From: Mycolicibacterium litorale
Lineage (GTDB): Bacteria > Actinomycetota > Actinomycetes > Mycobacteriales > Mycobacteriaceae
Length of the DNA: 64,000 bases
Direction of reading: 5' to 3'
Assembly: GCF_014218295.1 (NCBI RefSeq)
Contig: NZ_AP023287.1
Span: 1,798,001-1,862,000, forward strand
A program made the translations under genes and the position numbers. The number at the start of each line of letters is the position of its first letter. Positions within the stretch are counted from its first letter, which is position 1. Positions 53,497 to 62,908 of the stretch are shown here, piece after piece. Under the pieces are notes generated by a model. It saw nothing but the letters and a program-made list of their open reading frames with translations, was not told the origin of the DNA and did not search any database.

Positions 53497-54668
53497 GGTT
53501 CGATCTCGAATCCGTTGCCTACCTCGGCAGTGACGAGGGGCGGCTGGCCCTGGACGAGGTGGCGGAGCTCCCGCTGACCGCGGCCAGTATCGTCGCCGAC
53601 ATCGCTTCTGTCCGTGCGCGATTCGCCGACCGTGCGGGCGTGCTCGTCGAGACGGTGCGGTTGCGCCGCAAGGCCGCCGACAAACTCCCCGGCACCGCCG
53701 ACTGGCTCTTCACCGATGAAGCGCTGCAGCAGGCCACCGCCGGTGCCGTCGCCGCGCACCGGGCGCGGCGGCTGGCCGGTGAGCGGGTGCACGATGCGAC
53801 GTGCTCGATCGGGACCGAGCTTGCCGCACTGGCGGATCGGGCCGACTACGTGGTGGGCAGCGATCTGGATCCGGTGCGGTTGGCGATGGCCCGCCACAAC
53901 CTCGACAGAGGTGGCGCACGAGTGCCCCTCCTGCGTGCCGACGCACTGCGGCCGGTGACCCGCGACACCGTCGTCCTGCTCGACCCGGCCCGCAGAAGCG
54001 GTGGCCGGCGCACCTTCGATCCGCGCGCATACAGCCCGCCGCTCGACGCCGTCCTCGACACGTACGCCGGCCGAGGCTTCGTCGTCAAGTGCGCGCCCGG
54101 AGTCGATTTCGCCGCCGTGCGGCGGCTCGGCTTCGCCGGTGAGATCGAGATCGTCTCCCACGGCGGCGGTGTACGCGAGGCGTGTCTGTGGTCAGCCGGG
54201 CTGGCGCCGGCCGGTGTGACGCGCCGCGCCAGCATCCTCGACCGCAACGAAGATCTCACCGACGCCGATCCCGAGGACTGCCCGGTGGCGCCGGCGGGAC
54301 GCTGGATCGTCGACCCGGACGGCGCCGTCGTTCGAGCCGGGCTGGTGCGCCACTACGCGGCTCGGCACGGCCTGTGGCAGCTCGACCCCGAGATCGCCTA
54401 CCTTTCCGGTGACCGGTTGCCCGACGGCGTACGCGGTTTCGAGGTGCTCGAGCAGGTCGCCTACCAGGAGAAGCGGCTTCGCCAGGCGCTCGCGGCCCAC
54501 GATGCCGGAGCGCTCGAGATCCTGGTGCGCGGCGTGGATGTCGACCCGGACGCGCTGCGCCGACGGCTCAAGGCCCGCGGCGGTACCGCGTTGTCCGTCG
54601 TCGTCACCCGGCTGGGCAGTGGGACCGCAAGCCGGGCAACAGCCTTCCTATGTCGGCCGTCACGTTGA
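53430..54668 (+). CDS. THUMP-like/class I methyltransferase-fold protein (Rv3037c-like)
   Basis: 412 residues if GTG 53430 is the start. Homology to Rv3037c begins near base 53500 (DLESVAYLGSDEGRLALDEVAELPLT), but there is no in-frame ATG, GTG or TTG between 53430 and 53500, so the true start is unclear; GTG 53558 would cut the conserved N terminus. A methyltransferase core is visible: HDATCSIGTELAALADRADYVVGSDLDPVRLAMARHN, then LLDPARRSGGRRTFDP. The C-terminal THUMP-like part has VLEQVAYQEKRLRQAL. An RNA or nucleotide substrate is plausible. It overlaps the methyltransferase gene by 67 bases. Confidence 0.8.
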   Translation: MAPSRAEGLVLQRDDHRGQAVLGFDLESVAYLGSDEGRLALDEVAELPLTAASIVADIASVRARFADRAGVLVETVRLRRKAADKLPGTADWLFTDEALQQATAGAVAAHRARRLAGERVHDATCSIGTELAALADRADYVVGSDLDPVRLAMARHNLDRGGARVPLLRADALRPVTRDTVVLLDPARRSGGRRTFDPRAYSPPLDAVLDTYAGRGFVVKCAPGVDFAAVRRLGFAGEIEIVSHGGGVREACLWSAGLAPAGVTRRASILDRNEDLTDADPEDCPVAPAGRWIVDPDGAVVRAGLVRHYAARHGLWQLDPEIAYLSGDRLPDGVRGFEVLEQVAYQEKRLRQALAAHDAGALEILVRGVDVDPDALRRRLKARGGTALSVVVTRLGSGTASRATAFLCRPSR

Positions 54669-54690
54669 CCCGCCACGTACCCTGACGGGA

Positions 54691-55389
54691 ATGAGACGAG
54701 TCCTCTCCGTCGCGGCGCTGCTGACCGCCACCGTGCTGACCGGTTGGACCGGCGGCGGTGTGGCGTCGGCGCAGACCGCCTGTGCCGACCTCGGCGGCGC
54801 GCTGAACGCCGAGCAGTCCTGTCAGGTGCACGCGTCGACCCCCACCTACACCCTCGACTTCAGCTTCCCGGCCGGCTATCCCGACGAGCAGGCGGTGTCG
54901 GCGTACCTGCGCCAGACCCGCGACGGGTTCGTCAACGTGTCGGAGATGCCGGGCTCGCGGGGACTGCCCTACGCGCTGGACGCCAAGGGCACCGCGTACC
55001 ACTCCGGGCTGGCTCCGCGCGGGACCCAGAGCCTGGTGCTCGAGGTGTACCAGAACGTCGGTGGCGCCCACCCGCAGACCTGGTTCAAGGCGTTCAACTA
55101 CGACCTCGGCACCCGGGCGCCGATCACGTTCGACACGCTGTTCCGCCCGGGCACCCGTCCGCTGGATCTGGTGTTTCCCGCGGTGCAGACCGAGCTGCAG
55201 GCCAAGACCGGGATCGACCAGCCCGTACTGCCCGGCGACGGGCTCGATCCCCAGAGCTACCAGAACTTCGCCATCACCGACGATGCGGTGATCTTCTTCT
55301 TCGGGCAGGGCGAACTGCTGCCCGAGGCCGCGGGCGCGACGCAGGCGTCGGTGCCGCGTGCGGTGCTCGCTCCGGTCCTGACGATCTAG
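54691..55389 (+). CDS. Secreted DUF3298/RsiV-like protein (TB22.2, Rv3036c-like)
   Basis: 232 residues from ATG 54691. The signal peptide (RRVLSVAALLTATVLTGWTGGGVASAQTA) is cleaved near residue 28. The mature part has the Cys pair CADLGGALNAEQSCQVH, then the beta-rich domain LDFSFPAGYPDEQAVSAYLRQTRDGFVNV, NVGGAHPQTWFKAFNYDL and the DUF3298 ending NFAITDDAVIFFFGQGELLPEAAG. M. tuberculosis TB22.2 is a secreted antigen with reported esterase activity. Its stop overlaps the convergent symporter stop by four bases. Confidence 0.88.
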   Translation: MRRVLSVAALLTATVLTGWTGGGVASAQTACADLGGALNAEQSCQVHASTPTYTLDFSFPAGYPDEQAVSAYLRQTRDGFVNVSEMPGSRGLPYALDAKGTAYHSGLAPRGTQSLVLEVYQNVGGAHPQTWFKAFNYDLGTRAPITFDTLFRPGTRPLDLVFPAVQTELQAKTGIDQPVLPGDGLDPQSYQNFAITDDAVIFFFGQGELLPEAAGATQASVPRAVLAPVLTI

Positions 55390-56936
55390 GCCCGGGTCCG
55401 GTCCGGGGCTCTGCCGGTCGTGGTGTACGACTCCCAGAATCGGGCGTTCGGAATCTGCAGCGGGAGCGGGTCGAAGACCGGGTCCAGACCGGCCTTCTTC
55501 TGCTTCTCGTAGTCCCACAGCGCCTTGTACGCCGGTTGCTGCAGGATGATGATGCCGACGATGTTGAGCCAGGCCATGAGGCCGACGCCGATGTCGCCGA
55601 GCACCCAGGCCTCGGTGGCGGTCGACACGGCACCGATCACGACCGACACCAATATCAGCGCCTGGAGCAGCATTGTGGCGTTCGAGCCGACGGTGCCACG
55701 GATCAACGGGATCTCGACGGTCGACGCGTTGCCGAGCAGGAACCGCAGGTTCGTCTCGGCCATGTAGTAGTAGGCGACGAGAGTGGTGAAGCAGAAGAAC
55801 GCCAGCGAGACCGCGACGAACGAGGCACCCGCACCGTTCCACAGGGTGTCGAAGCCGACTTGAGCGAACGCCGGTCCCACTTCGGCATCGGCGGGTAGCC
55901 GTCCGCCGTCGGCAATCACCGCGCCCGACTCGCTTTCGCCCTCGAATACGCGGTAGGCGCCGGTGGACAGGATGAGGAATCCGGTCGCCGAGCAGACGAA
56001 CAACGTGTCGACGTAGACCGCGAAGGCCTGCACCAGGCCCTGTTTGGCCGGGTGAGACACCTCCGCCGCGGCCGCAGCGTGGGGACCGGTGCCCTGGCCG
56101 GCCTCGTTCGAGTAGATGCCGCGCTTGACGCCCCACATCACCGCCGAACCGATGATCGCGCCGAACGCCGAATCGACGCCGAACGCGCTGGCGAAGATCA
56201 TGCGGAGGATCTCGGGCACGTCACCGGCATTGAGCAGCACGATGATCATCGCGATCACGATGTACAGAACGGCCATGAACGGCACCACGATGGAGGCGAA
56301 CGCCGCGATCCGCTTCACGCCGCCGATGATGACGAACGCCAGCACGATGACCGTGCCGACCGCCACCCACCACTTCGACCAACCCCATGCGGAGGTCATC
56401 GCCGACGCCATCGAGTTCGACTGCACACTGGGCAACAGCAGGCCGCAGGCCAGCACGGTGACCGCCGCGAAGACGGCGCCGTACACCTTGAACGCCCCGG
56501 CCGCCCGGGTGTGCGACAGCGCCCGGCTCAGGTAATACGCCGGGCCGCCACGGTACTCGCCGGTGAGCGGGTCACGGGTCTTGTAGATCTGCCCGAGCGT
56601 GCATTCCACGAATGACGTCGAGGCGCCGAGGAACGCCACCGTCCACATCCAGAACAACGCTCCCGGACCGCCGAACGCAATGGCCGTCGCCACCCCGGCG
56701 ATGTTGCCGGTGCCCACTCGGCCGGCCAGCGACATCGTCAGCGCCTGGAACGACGAAACCCCGGACGGCGACTTTTCGCCGTGCAGCATCAATCGCACCA
56801 TTTCCGGCACCTGGCGCACCTGGACGAACCGGGACCGAATGGAGAAGTAGATGCCGGCGCCGAGGCACAGGTAGACCAGGGCGTTGCTCCACACGTACCC
56901 GTTGACGACATCGAGGAACTCGGACAAGTCGTGCAC
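55386..56936 (-). CDS. Sodium:alanine symporter (AGCS family)
   Basis: 516 residues from GTG 56936; ATG 56981 upstream would add 15 residues. About eleven membrane helices. AGCS signatures are present: SFQALTMSLAGRVGTGNIAGVATAIAFGGPGALFWMW, ECTLGQIYKTRDPLTGEYRGGPAYYL and GVKRGIYSNEAGQGTGPHAAAAAEVSHPAKQGLVQAF. The family imports alanine or glycine with Na+. There is no counterpart that I recall at this place in M. tuberculosis, so it is likely a species-specific insertion in the conserved block. Confidence 0.9.
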   Translation of the reverse strand: MHDLSEFLDVVNGYVWSNALVYLCLGAGIYFSIRSRFVQVRQVPEMVRLMLHGEKSPSGVSSFQALTMSLAGRVGTGNIAGVATAIAFGGPGALFWMWTVAFLGASTSFVECTLGQIYKTRDPLTGEYRGGPAYYLSRALSHTRAAGAFKVYGAVFAAVTVLACGLLLPSVQSNSMASAMTSAWGWSKWWVAVGTVIVLAFVIIGGVKRIAAFASIVVPFMAVLYIVIAMIIVLLNAGDVPEILRMIFASAFGVDSAFGAIIGSAVMWGVKRGIYSNEAGQGTGPHAAAAAEVSHPAKQGLVQAFAVYVDTLFVCSATGFLILSTGAYRVFEGESESGAVIADGGRLPADAEVGPAFAQVGFDTLWNGAGASFVAVSLAFFCFTTLVAYYYMAETNLRFLLGNASTVEIPLIRGTVGSNATMLLQALILVSVVIGAVSTATEAWVLGDIGVGLMAWLNIVGIIILQQPAYKALWDYEKQKKAGLDPVFDPLPLQIPNARFWESYTTTGRAPDRTRA

Positions 56937-57069
56937 CCCTAGAACGAAGTCGATTCGCACCGCCCGTGGGAGCGGCCCCACGGCATAGTGCCACGCATGC
57001 CGTAGAAAATCTGTTAAAACAGCGTCACGACCAGGTAAGGCTGCGTGAGCGGATGCTCACCGGCCGCAT

Positions 57070-58353
57070 TTATTCCGGTGCGAAGCCGTACACCTGCCCG
57101 TCGCTGGTGGCGGTGACGACGCGTCGGTCGGATCCGAGGGACACTCCGACCGGCCAGCCCGTCGCCTCCGGCAGGGGATAGCTGTTGACGGTGCGGCCGT
57201 CGGCGGTGTCGAACACCAGCAGATCCTGACCGCGCTCCGGCGCCGCGGCGACGGCGTAGCCCAGCCTGCCCGCGCGACTCGACGTCGTCAGCGGGGCGAC
57301 ATCCTCGCGGGTCCACATCACCTCGGCACGGTCGCCCGCGTCGCGCAGCGCCGTCAGCTTCGCGCCGGGGCCACCGCCGGCGACGATCAACCCGTCCGGC
57401 GACACCGAGGGCGGCGTCTGCGGCTGGTAGTCGAGCGGAACCGACCATTTCGGGCTGCCGTCCGACGTGTCGAGCGCCCACAGCCGTCCGTCGCGACCGT
57501 TGACGTACACCGTCGCGCCGTCGGCGGACAGTACCGGGCTGGACAGCGGGCCTCTGCCCACCGCATCGCTGGTCCATTCGCGTGCCAGCAGCGGGGTCTG
57601 GCCGGGCCGGTAGCGCAGCCCGACCAGCACCGGCTGGTCGGCTCCCGGCTCCCACAGACTGAGCACCACGATGTTGCCCGCGGCCGAGAAGGCCGGCGCA
57701 GCCGCCACCGGGCATCCGGGGCGCGACAGCCTGCAGTCGGCGAGCCCACGCTCCGAGTTCCTCGGGTCGAGGCCGGTGACCAGATCGATGGGGGTGCCCT
57801 CCACGGTGCCGCGATGGGCGTCGAAGACGAGCACCTGACCCAGGTGGGTCACCACGAGAAGCTGACCGGGCGCCATGATCCGTGGTGTGGTCGGCATGCC
57901 GATCACCAGTCGGCGCCAGCGGATCCACTGCGTCAACGGGAAGGACAGGATCGCACCCGGTTGCCCGACATAGAGATTCCCGAAGCCGTCGAACAACGGG
58001 CTGGACCAGTCGCCGCCCGGGAACAGGCGTGAACACCACCGCTGGCGGCCGTCGTTGTCGGTCTCCCAGACCATCAGCGAGCAACCGGCATCGCTTCGCG
58101 CGTTGGCCGCGAGGTGTCCTTCGGAGTCGAGCGCCACCTGTGCAGCGAGATCGCCCTTCACCGACCGGCTCCACTCCAACGTCAGCGCGTCGGGCCCGTC
58201 CACGTCGGTGAAGCTGCTGTTGGCGGCGTCACCGTACTGCGCCGGCCAGCCGGCGGCAGCGCGCGGCTCGACCCACGAGGACGTGTCGCCGCACCCGGCC
58301 GACACACCCACCAGCAGCGCTGAAACCGCCAGCACGAGGAATCGCCGGAACAC
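57070..58353 (-). CDS. PQQ-like beta-propeller lipoprotein (Rv3035-like)
   Basis: 427 residues from ATG 58353. Signal peptide with lipobox VGVSAGC (Cys21). The rest is a repeating propeller pattern with Trp-rich strands: LTLEWSRSVKGDLAAQVALDSEGHLAA, VYVNGRDGRLWALDTSDGSPKWSVPL and VDGQVYGFAPE-type last blade (ATSDGQVYGFAPE). Such lipoproteins often act as assembly scaffolds (BamB-like) or extracytoplasmic sensors. It lies in the same conserved position as Rv3035; function unknown. Confidence 0.85.
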   Translation of the reverse strand: MFRRFLVLAVSALLVGVSAGCGDTSSWVEPRAAAGWPAQYGDAANSSFTDVDGPDALTLEWSRSVKGDLAAQVALDSEGHLAANARSDAGCSLMVWETDNDGRQRWCSRLFPGGDWSSPLFDGFGNLYVGQPGAILSFPLTQWIRWRRLVIGMPTTPRIMAPGQLLVVTHLGQVLVFDAHRGTVEGTPIDLVTGLDPRNSERGLADCRLSRPGCPVAAAPAFSAAGNIVVLSLWEPGADQPVLVGLRYRPGQTPLLAREWTSDAVGRGPLSSPVLSADGATVYVNGRDGRLWALDTSDGSPKWSVPLDYQPQTPPSVSPDGLIVAGGGPGAKLTALRDAGDRAEVMWTREDVAPLTTSSRAGRLGYAVAAAPERGQDLLVFDTADGRTVNSYPLPEATGWPVGVSLGSDRRVVTATSDGQVYGFAPE

Positions 58354-58432
58354 GGTGTCCTTTCACGGTCGCTGATGGGCCCACGTGAGGGTAACCCGGC
58401 CGGTGTCGTCCCCTCGCGTAGGCTTTGCGGCC

Positions 58433-59170
58433 ATGACGACGATGTGGGGCGCTCCGCTGCACAAGCGTTGGCGGGGCTCGCGACTGCGTGACCCGCGCCA
58501 GGCCCGGTTCCTGACGCTCGCCTCTCTGAAGTGGGTGCTGGCCAACCGCGCGTACACGCCCTGGTACCTGGTCCGGTACTGGCGGCTGCTGAAGTTCAAG
58601 TTGGCCAACCCGCACGTCATCACCCGGGGGATGGTGTTCCTCGGCAAGGACGTCGAGATCCAGGCGACGCCCGAACTGGCTCAGCTGGAGATCGGCCGCT
58701 GGGTGCACATCGGCGACAAGAACACGATCCGCGCCCATGAGGGGTCGCTGCGGATCGGCGACAAGGTCGTGCTGGGTCGCGACAACGTCATCAACACCTA
58801 CCTCGACATCGAACTCGGCGACTCGGTGCTGATGGCCGACTGGTGCTACATCTGCGATTTCGACCACAAGATGGACAACATCGAGATGCCGATCAAGGAT
58901 CAGGGCATCGTCAAGAGCCCGGTGCGGATCGGCCCCGACACCTGGGTGGCGACAAAGGTCACCGTGCTGCGCGGCACCACCGTCGGGCGCGGATGCGTGC
59001 TCGCCGCCCACGCGGTGGTCAAGGGAGACATCCCGGACTTCTCGATCGCGGTGGGCGCACCGGCGAAGGTCGTCAAGAACCGCAAGCTGGCGTGGGAGAC
59101 CTCGGCGGCGCAGCGCGCCGAACTGGCCGCGGCGCTGGCCGACATCGAACGCAAGAAGGCTTCGCGCTAG
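58433..59170 (+). CDS. Hexapeptide-repeat acyltransferase (Rv3034c-like)
   Basis: 245 residues from ATG 58433. A left-handed beta-helix of hexapeptide repeats runs from about residue 70 (VFLGKDVEIQATPELAQLEIGRWVHIGDKNTIRAHEGSLRIGDKVVLGRDNVINTYLDIELGDSVLMADWCYICDFDHKM). It ends with IGPDTWVATKVTVLRGTTVGRGCVLAAHAVVKGDIPDFSIAVGAPAKVVKNR, the acetyl-CoA-binding end typical of the maa/LbH group. It probably O-acetylates or succinylates a sugar. It is convergent with the glycan genes that follow, and an acyl substituent on methylated glucan is possible. Confidence 0.87.
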   Translation: MTTMWGAPLHKRWRGSRLRDPRQARFLTLASLKWVLANRAYTPWYLVRYWRLLKFKLANPHVITRGMVFLGKDVEIQATPELAQLEIGRWVHIGDKNTIRAHEGSLRIGDKVVLGRDNVINTYLDIELGDSVLMADWCYICDFDHKMDNIEMPIKDQGIVKSPVRIGPDTWVATKVTVLRGTTVGRGCVLAAHAVVKGDIPDFSIAVGAPAKVVKNRKLAWETSAAQRAELAAALADIERKKASR

Positions 59171-59171
59171 G

Positions 59172-60413
59172 TCACGAGCGGTCGGGGAGCGCCCGCTCGG
59201 CGATCGGCAGCCGTGGATGTGGTTCGCGCTCACGGCGTTTGGCGGCGAGATAGACCTGTGAAGTCTCCGCGGCAACGGTATCCCAGTCGAAATCGGCGGT
59301 GAGCCGCTCGCGCGCGGCGATCGCACGCTGTTGTGTGGCGGCCGGATCAGCCAGCGCGGCACCCGCCGCCGCGGCCAGCGCGGCGACGTCGCGCGGCGGG
59401 AACGACAAACCGGTCACCCCGTCGATCACCGCCTCGCCGAGGCCGCCCGCCGTGGACGTCACCAACGGCGTGCCCGTCGCGGCCGCCTCCAGGGCGACGA
59501 TGCCGAACGGCTCGTAGTGGCTGGGCAGCACCGCGGCGTCCGCGGAGTGCAGCATGTCGACGAGCCCGTCGTGGTCGAGCCGGCCGACGAACGAGACGGC
59601 CTTGCGCACCTTGTGTTTCCGGGTCTGCTCGATCAGCCACTCGCGCTGCGTGCCGTCACCCGCGATGGTCAGGGTGGTGCCGGGGTGTGCGCGACGGATC
59701 CGCGGAAGCGCGGCGATCAGATCGTGAACCCCTTTCTCGTATTCGAGGCGGCCGAGGTAGAGCAGGTGGGCGGGCCCGCTGCGATCCCGGCGTCGCGCGA
59801 ACGGCCAGCGTCCCGCCTCGATCCCGTTGCGGATCACCCGGATGTCGGCCAGCGCGGGACCGAACAAGGCCGTGATCTCGTCGCGCATCGACGCCGAACA
59901 CGTGATGAGCGAATCGGATTCGCGCACCAGCCAGGACTCGACGGCGTGCACCTGGCGGCTGATCGGGCCGGACACCCAGCCCGAGTGCCTGCCCGCCTCG
60001 GTGGCGTGGATGGTCGACACCAGTGGAACGTCGAAGAACTCGGCGAGCGCGATCGCCGGGTGGGCGACCAGCCAGTCGTGGGCGTGGACCACGTCGGGGC
60101 GCCACGGCCGTCCGTGGTCCTTGATGGCCAGACCGGCCCGGATCATGGCGTGGCCCATGGCCAGCGTCCAGGCCATCATGTCCGAGCCGAACGCGAACTC
60201 GTGCGGGTCGTGGGCGGCGGCCACCACCCGCACGCCCTCGGTGAGGTCGTCGCTCGTGGGGTGGGTGCTGGGGTCGGTGTCGGCGGGCCTGCGGCTCAGG
60301 ACGACGACCTCGTGGCCGGCCGCGGCGAGCGCCGTCGCGAGGTGGTGCACGTGCCGGCCCAGGCCGCCGATGACGACCGGTGGGTACTCCCACGACACCA
60401 ACAGGATCTTCAC
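59172..60413 (-). CDS. GT4 glycosyltransferase for glycogen/methylglucose lipopolysaccharide (Rv3032-like)
   Basis: 413 residues from GTG 60413, one short of Rv3032 as I recall it. N-terminal Rossmann domain: KILLVSWEYPPVVIGGLGRHVHHLATALAAAGHEVVVLSRR. Second domain: HLLYLGRLEYEKGVHDLIAALPRI and the nucleotide-sugar motif DAAVLPSHYEPFGIVALEAAATGTPLVTSTAGGLGEAV. In M. tuberculosis this alpha-1,4-glucosyltransferase elongates glycogen and 6-O-methylglucosyl lipopolysaccharides. It lies 10 bases after the GH57 gene in the same operon. Confidence 0.92.
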   Translation of the reverse strand: MKILLVSWEYPPVVIGGLGRHVHHLATALAAAGHEVVVLSRRPADTDPSTHPTSDDLTEGVRVVAAAHDPHEFAFGSDMMAWTLAMGHAMIRAGLAIKDHGRPWRPDVVHAHDWLVAHPAIALAEFFDVPLVSTIHATEAGRHSGWVSGPISRQVHAVESWLVRESDSLITCSASMRDEITALFGPALADIRVIRNGIEAGRWPFARRRDRSGPAHLLYLGRLEYEKGVHDLIAALPRIRRAHPGTTLTIAGDGTQREWLIEQTRKHKVRKAVSFVGRLDHDGLVDMLHSADAAVLPSHYEPFGIVALEAAATGTPLVTSTAGGLGEAVIDGVTGLSFPPRDVAALAAAAGAALADPAATQQRAIAARERLTADFDWDTVAAETSQVYLAAKRREREPHPRLPIAERALPDRS

Positions 60414-60423
60414 GCAGCCACCC

Positions 60424-61992
60424 TCACCGGGGCAGTCGTCTGGCGTCGAGCGCGCCGAACAGTCCGTCGGCGCGGTTCCAGCCGTCGGCGAGCCGCTGGG
60501 CCTGCTCGCGGCGGCCCGCGGCCAGCGCGTCGGCGATCTCACGGGTGGCGTGAGCGTGCAGGTGTGCGCGGTAGCGGGCGTAGTCCGCGGCGGAGTCCTT
60601 GCTCACCATGAACGGCCAGTCGCTCGACACCGTCAGCAGGGTCTCGCGCAGGATCTGGTCGGCGACCGTGTCGCGGGCCGTCGGTGCGCCGACCGACGCG
60701 TGCTGGGTGAGCGCTTTGTCGACGGTGCCCAGCGCGGTGTCGACCACCTCGGAGTTGAGCTGGACGAAGTCGGCCACCTGCTCACCCGCCCACACCTGCC
60801 AGTCCTTGCCGGAACCCCACGAACTGGGGGGCAGATCGACGGGGGCGCCGACGAATTCGTCGTCGACGGCGTCGCTGAGGGTGCCGACTCGCACGCCGGC
60901 CTCCGGAAGGGCCCGCAGCACGCGCGCCAGCCACTCCGGCCCCTCGTACCACCAGTGGCCGAACAGCTCGGTGTCGAAGGCGGCCACCACGTGCGCGGGC
61001 CTGCCGATCCGCTCGCTCTCGTCGAGCAGGCGGCGCCGCACCACCCGCACGAAGTCGGCGACGTGGGCGTCGACGGCGGCATCGGCGCGTCCGGGGTCGT
61101 AGGGCGCCTTGGCCGACGAGGGCACGCCGCGACCGGTGACCCGCGCCGGCTTAAGCCCGGTGACGTGGTCGTAGGTGTGGAAGTCACGGTAGGCGGCGTG
61201 GCCGGGGTACCCCGACTTCGGCGACCACACGCGATAGCTGACCTGCAGATCACGCCCGAACGCGACGACGCCGGAATCGCCGACGGGGCGGCCCAGCGCG
61301 GTGTCGCCGTGCAGCGACGGACCGTCGACCATGAAGTGGCCGACTCCGGCCGCGGCGTAGTCGGCCTCCATCCCCGGCGCGTACGCGCATTCCGGGGCCC
61401 AGATGCCCCGCGGGGTGTGGGCGAAGCGCTGTCCGGCGTCGGCGAGCCCCTCGCGCAGAGCGAACTCACGCAGGCGCGGGTTGAGCAGCGGCTGGAACGG
61501 ATGCGCCAGCGGGCCGCCGAGCAGCTCCACGGTGCCCGCGTCGATGAGCTCGCGCAGCAGCGGACTGGCGCCGTGGCGCCACTGGGTGGCGAACTCGTCC
61601 AGGGCCTGCTCGGCCTCGCGCAGCTCACGCGCGCCGAAGGTTCGCAAGGCCTCGGGCGCGCACGCCGGTGTGGTGTCGGGCGAGGTGCGTAGCGTGGCGG
61701 CCTCGAGCGCGCGCAACTGCCAGTTGGCCAGCCAGCTGTGCATACCCGTCAGGCAGTACGGGTCGTCGAGCTGGGCGGTCACGACCGGGGTCATGCCGAG
61801 GGTGAGCAGGTGACCGCGGCCTTCGGCGGCCAGCGTGCGCAGCACCCGCAGCAGTGGCAGGTAGGACGCCGACCACGACTGGTAGAGCCACTCCTCGCCG
61901 ACCGGCCAGCGGCCGTGGTGGGCCAGCCACGGCAGGTGGGTGTGCAGGACGAGGCTGAACAGCCCCGGTACCGGCGCGGCCTCGTCGCTCAC
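60424..61992 (-). CDS. GH57 family alpha-glucan branching-type enzyme (Rv3031-like)
   Basis: 522 residues from GTG 61992. The GH57 barrel is clear: start SLVLHTHLPWLAHHGRWPVGEEWLYQSWSASYLPLL, nucleophile Glu in RGIWAPECAYAPG, acid Asp in VVAAFDTELFGHWWYEGPEWL, and the DUF1957-type C-terminal helical domain (SKDSAADYARYRAHLHAHATREI). GH57 enzymes of this group branch alpha-1,4-glucans. With the GT4 enzyme and the methyltransferase it makes the polymethylated glucan that binds long acyl-CoA. Its start overlaps the methyltransferase stop by four bases (GTGA). Confidence 0.92.
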   Translation of the reverse strand: MSDEAAPVPGLFSLVLHTHLPWLAHHGRWPVGEEWLYQSWSASYLPLLRVLRTLAAEGRGHLLTLGMTPVVTAQLDDPYCLTGMHSWLANWQLRALEAATLRTSPDTTPACAPEALRTFGARELREAEQALDEFATQWRHGASPLLRELIDAGTVELLGGPLAHPFQPLLNPRLREFALREGLADAGQRFAHTPRGIWAPECAYAPGMEADYAAAGVGHFMVDGPSLHGDTALGRPVGDSGVVAFGRDLQVSYRVWSPKSGYPGHAAYRDFHTYDHVTGLKPARVTGRGVPSSAKAPYDPGRADAAVDAHVADFVRVVRRRLLDESERIGRPAHVVAAFDTELFGHWWYEGPEWLARVLRALPEAGVRVGTLSDAVDDEFVGAPVDLPPSSWGSGKDWQVWAGEQVADFVQLNSEVVDTALGTVDKALTQHASVGAPTARDTVADQILRETLLTVSSDWPFMVSKDSAADYARYRAHLHAHATREIADALAAGRREQAQRLADGWNRADGLFGALDARRLPR

Positions 61993-62780
61993 GGCCGCAC
62001 CGCGATCGCCACCAGGTCGAGGCTGTCATCGATGTCGGGTTCCGACGTCAGCTCGAAGTCGTCGGTGCGCACCGCGGCCACGTCGTCGAGAAGATCCTGC
62101 GGCCACGGGGCGTCGGCAACGGCCCTGGCGATCTGCGCGTCGATGATCGAACCGCCGTGCCGGGCGTCCAGTTCACGCAGGCGCGGGCCGTGGAACACGC
62201 CGAGCATGGCCTCCATGCCGAACCCGGCGTCGGTGAGCAGTTCGGTCAGTTCGGCGGCATTGAGTTCGCGGGTGTGGAATGGGTTGACCGGGGTGTCGCG
62301 GCCGGGGGAGAAGGTGATCCGGTTGGGAGTCGACATCAGCAGCAGCCCGCCGGGTCGCAGCACCCGCAGGCATTCCCCGACGAATTGCGGCTGATCCCAA
62401 AGGTGTTCGATGACCTGGAAGTTCACCACCACGTCGACGGAGGCGTCGGGCAGCGGAAGTGCGGCGAGGTTGCCGTGGTGGACCTCGACGCGCGGATAGC
62501 GGGCGCGCACGTGCGCGACGGTGGCCTCGTCGTAGTCCAGCGCGATCACCCGGCGGGCCACGCCGGCGATCAGGTCGGCGCCGTAGCCCTCACCGCATCC
62601 GGCCTCGAGGACGTCGCGCCCGGCGCACCGGTCGGCGAGGCGGGCGTAGACGACCTCGTGACGACGGAACCAGTAGTTCTCCTCCGCCAGGCCGGGGATC
62701 GTCCGCTCGCCGGTGAGGGGGAGGGTGTCTCCCTCGGTGTTCCCGCCGCCCCCACGCGGCCCGCTAACGAATGCGCTCAT
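61989..62780 (-). CDS. SAM-dependent methyltransferase of the methylglucan cluster (Rv3030-like)
   Basis: 263 residues from ATG 62780. Motif I DVLEAGCGEGYGADLIAGVA, then VIALDYDEATVAHVRARYP, LPDASVDVVVNFQVIEHLWDQPQFVGECLRVLRPGGLLLMSTPN. The N-terminal part (TLPLTGERTIPGLAEENYWFRRHEVVYARLADR) matches the mycobacterial protein. It is proposed to methylate sugar hydroxyls in methylglucose lipopolysaccharide synthesis. It is first in the three-gene operon and divergent from fixA. Confidence 0.88.
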   Translation of the reverse strand: MSAFVSGPRGGGGNTEGDTLPLTGERTIPGLAEENYWFRRHEVVYARLADRCAGRDVLEAGCGEGYGADLIAGVARRVIALDYDEATVAHVRARYPRVEVHHGNLAALPLPDASVDVVVNFQVIEHLWDQPQFVGECLRVLRPGGLLLMSTPNRITFSPGRDTPVNPFHTRELNAAELTELLTDAGFGMEAMLGVFHGPRLRELDARHGGSIIDAQIARAVADAPWPQDLLDDVAAVRTDDFELTSEPDIDDSLDLVAIAVRP

Positions 62781-62908
62781 CGCAGGCAGGCTAACCCAGG
62801 CGGCGGGATCGTGGCCGGTTCGCGAACAGTTCGCGACGGGTTGGCGGTGGCAGGTGAGGCGGGCACATGAACTTCGACCAGCTATGGTGTTCCTGCAAAC
62901 CACCTGTA

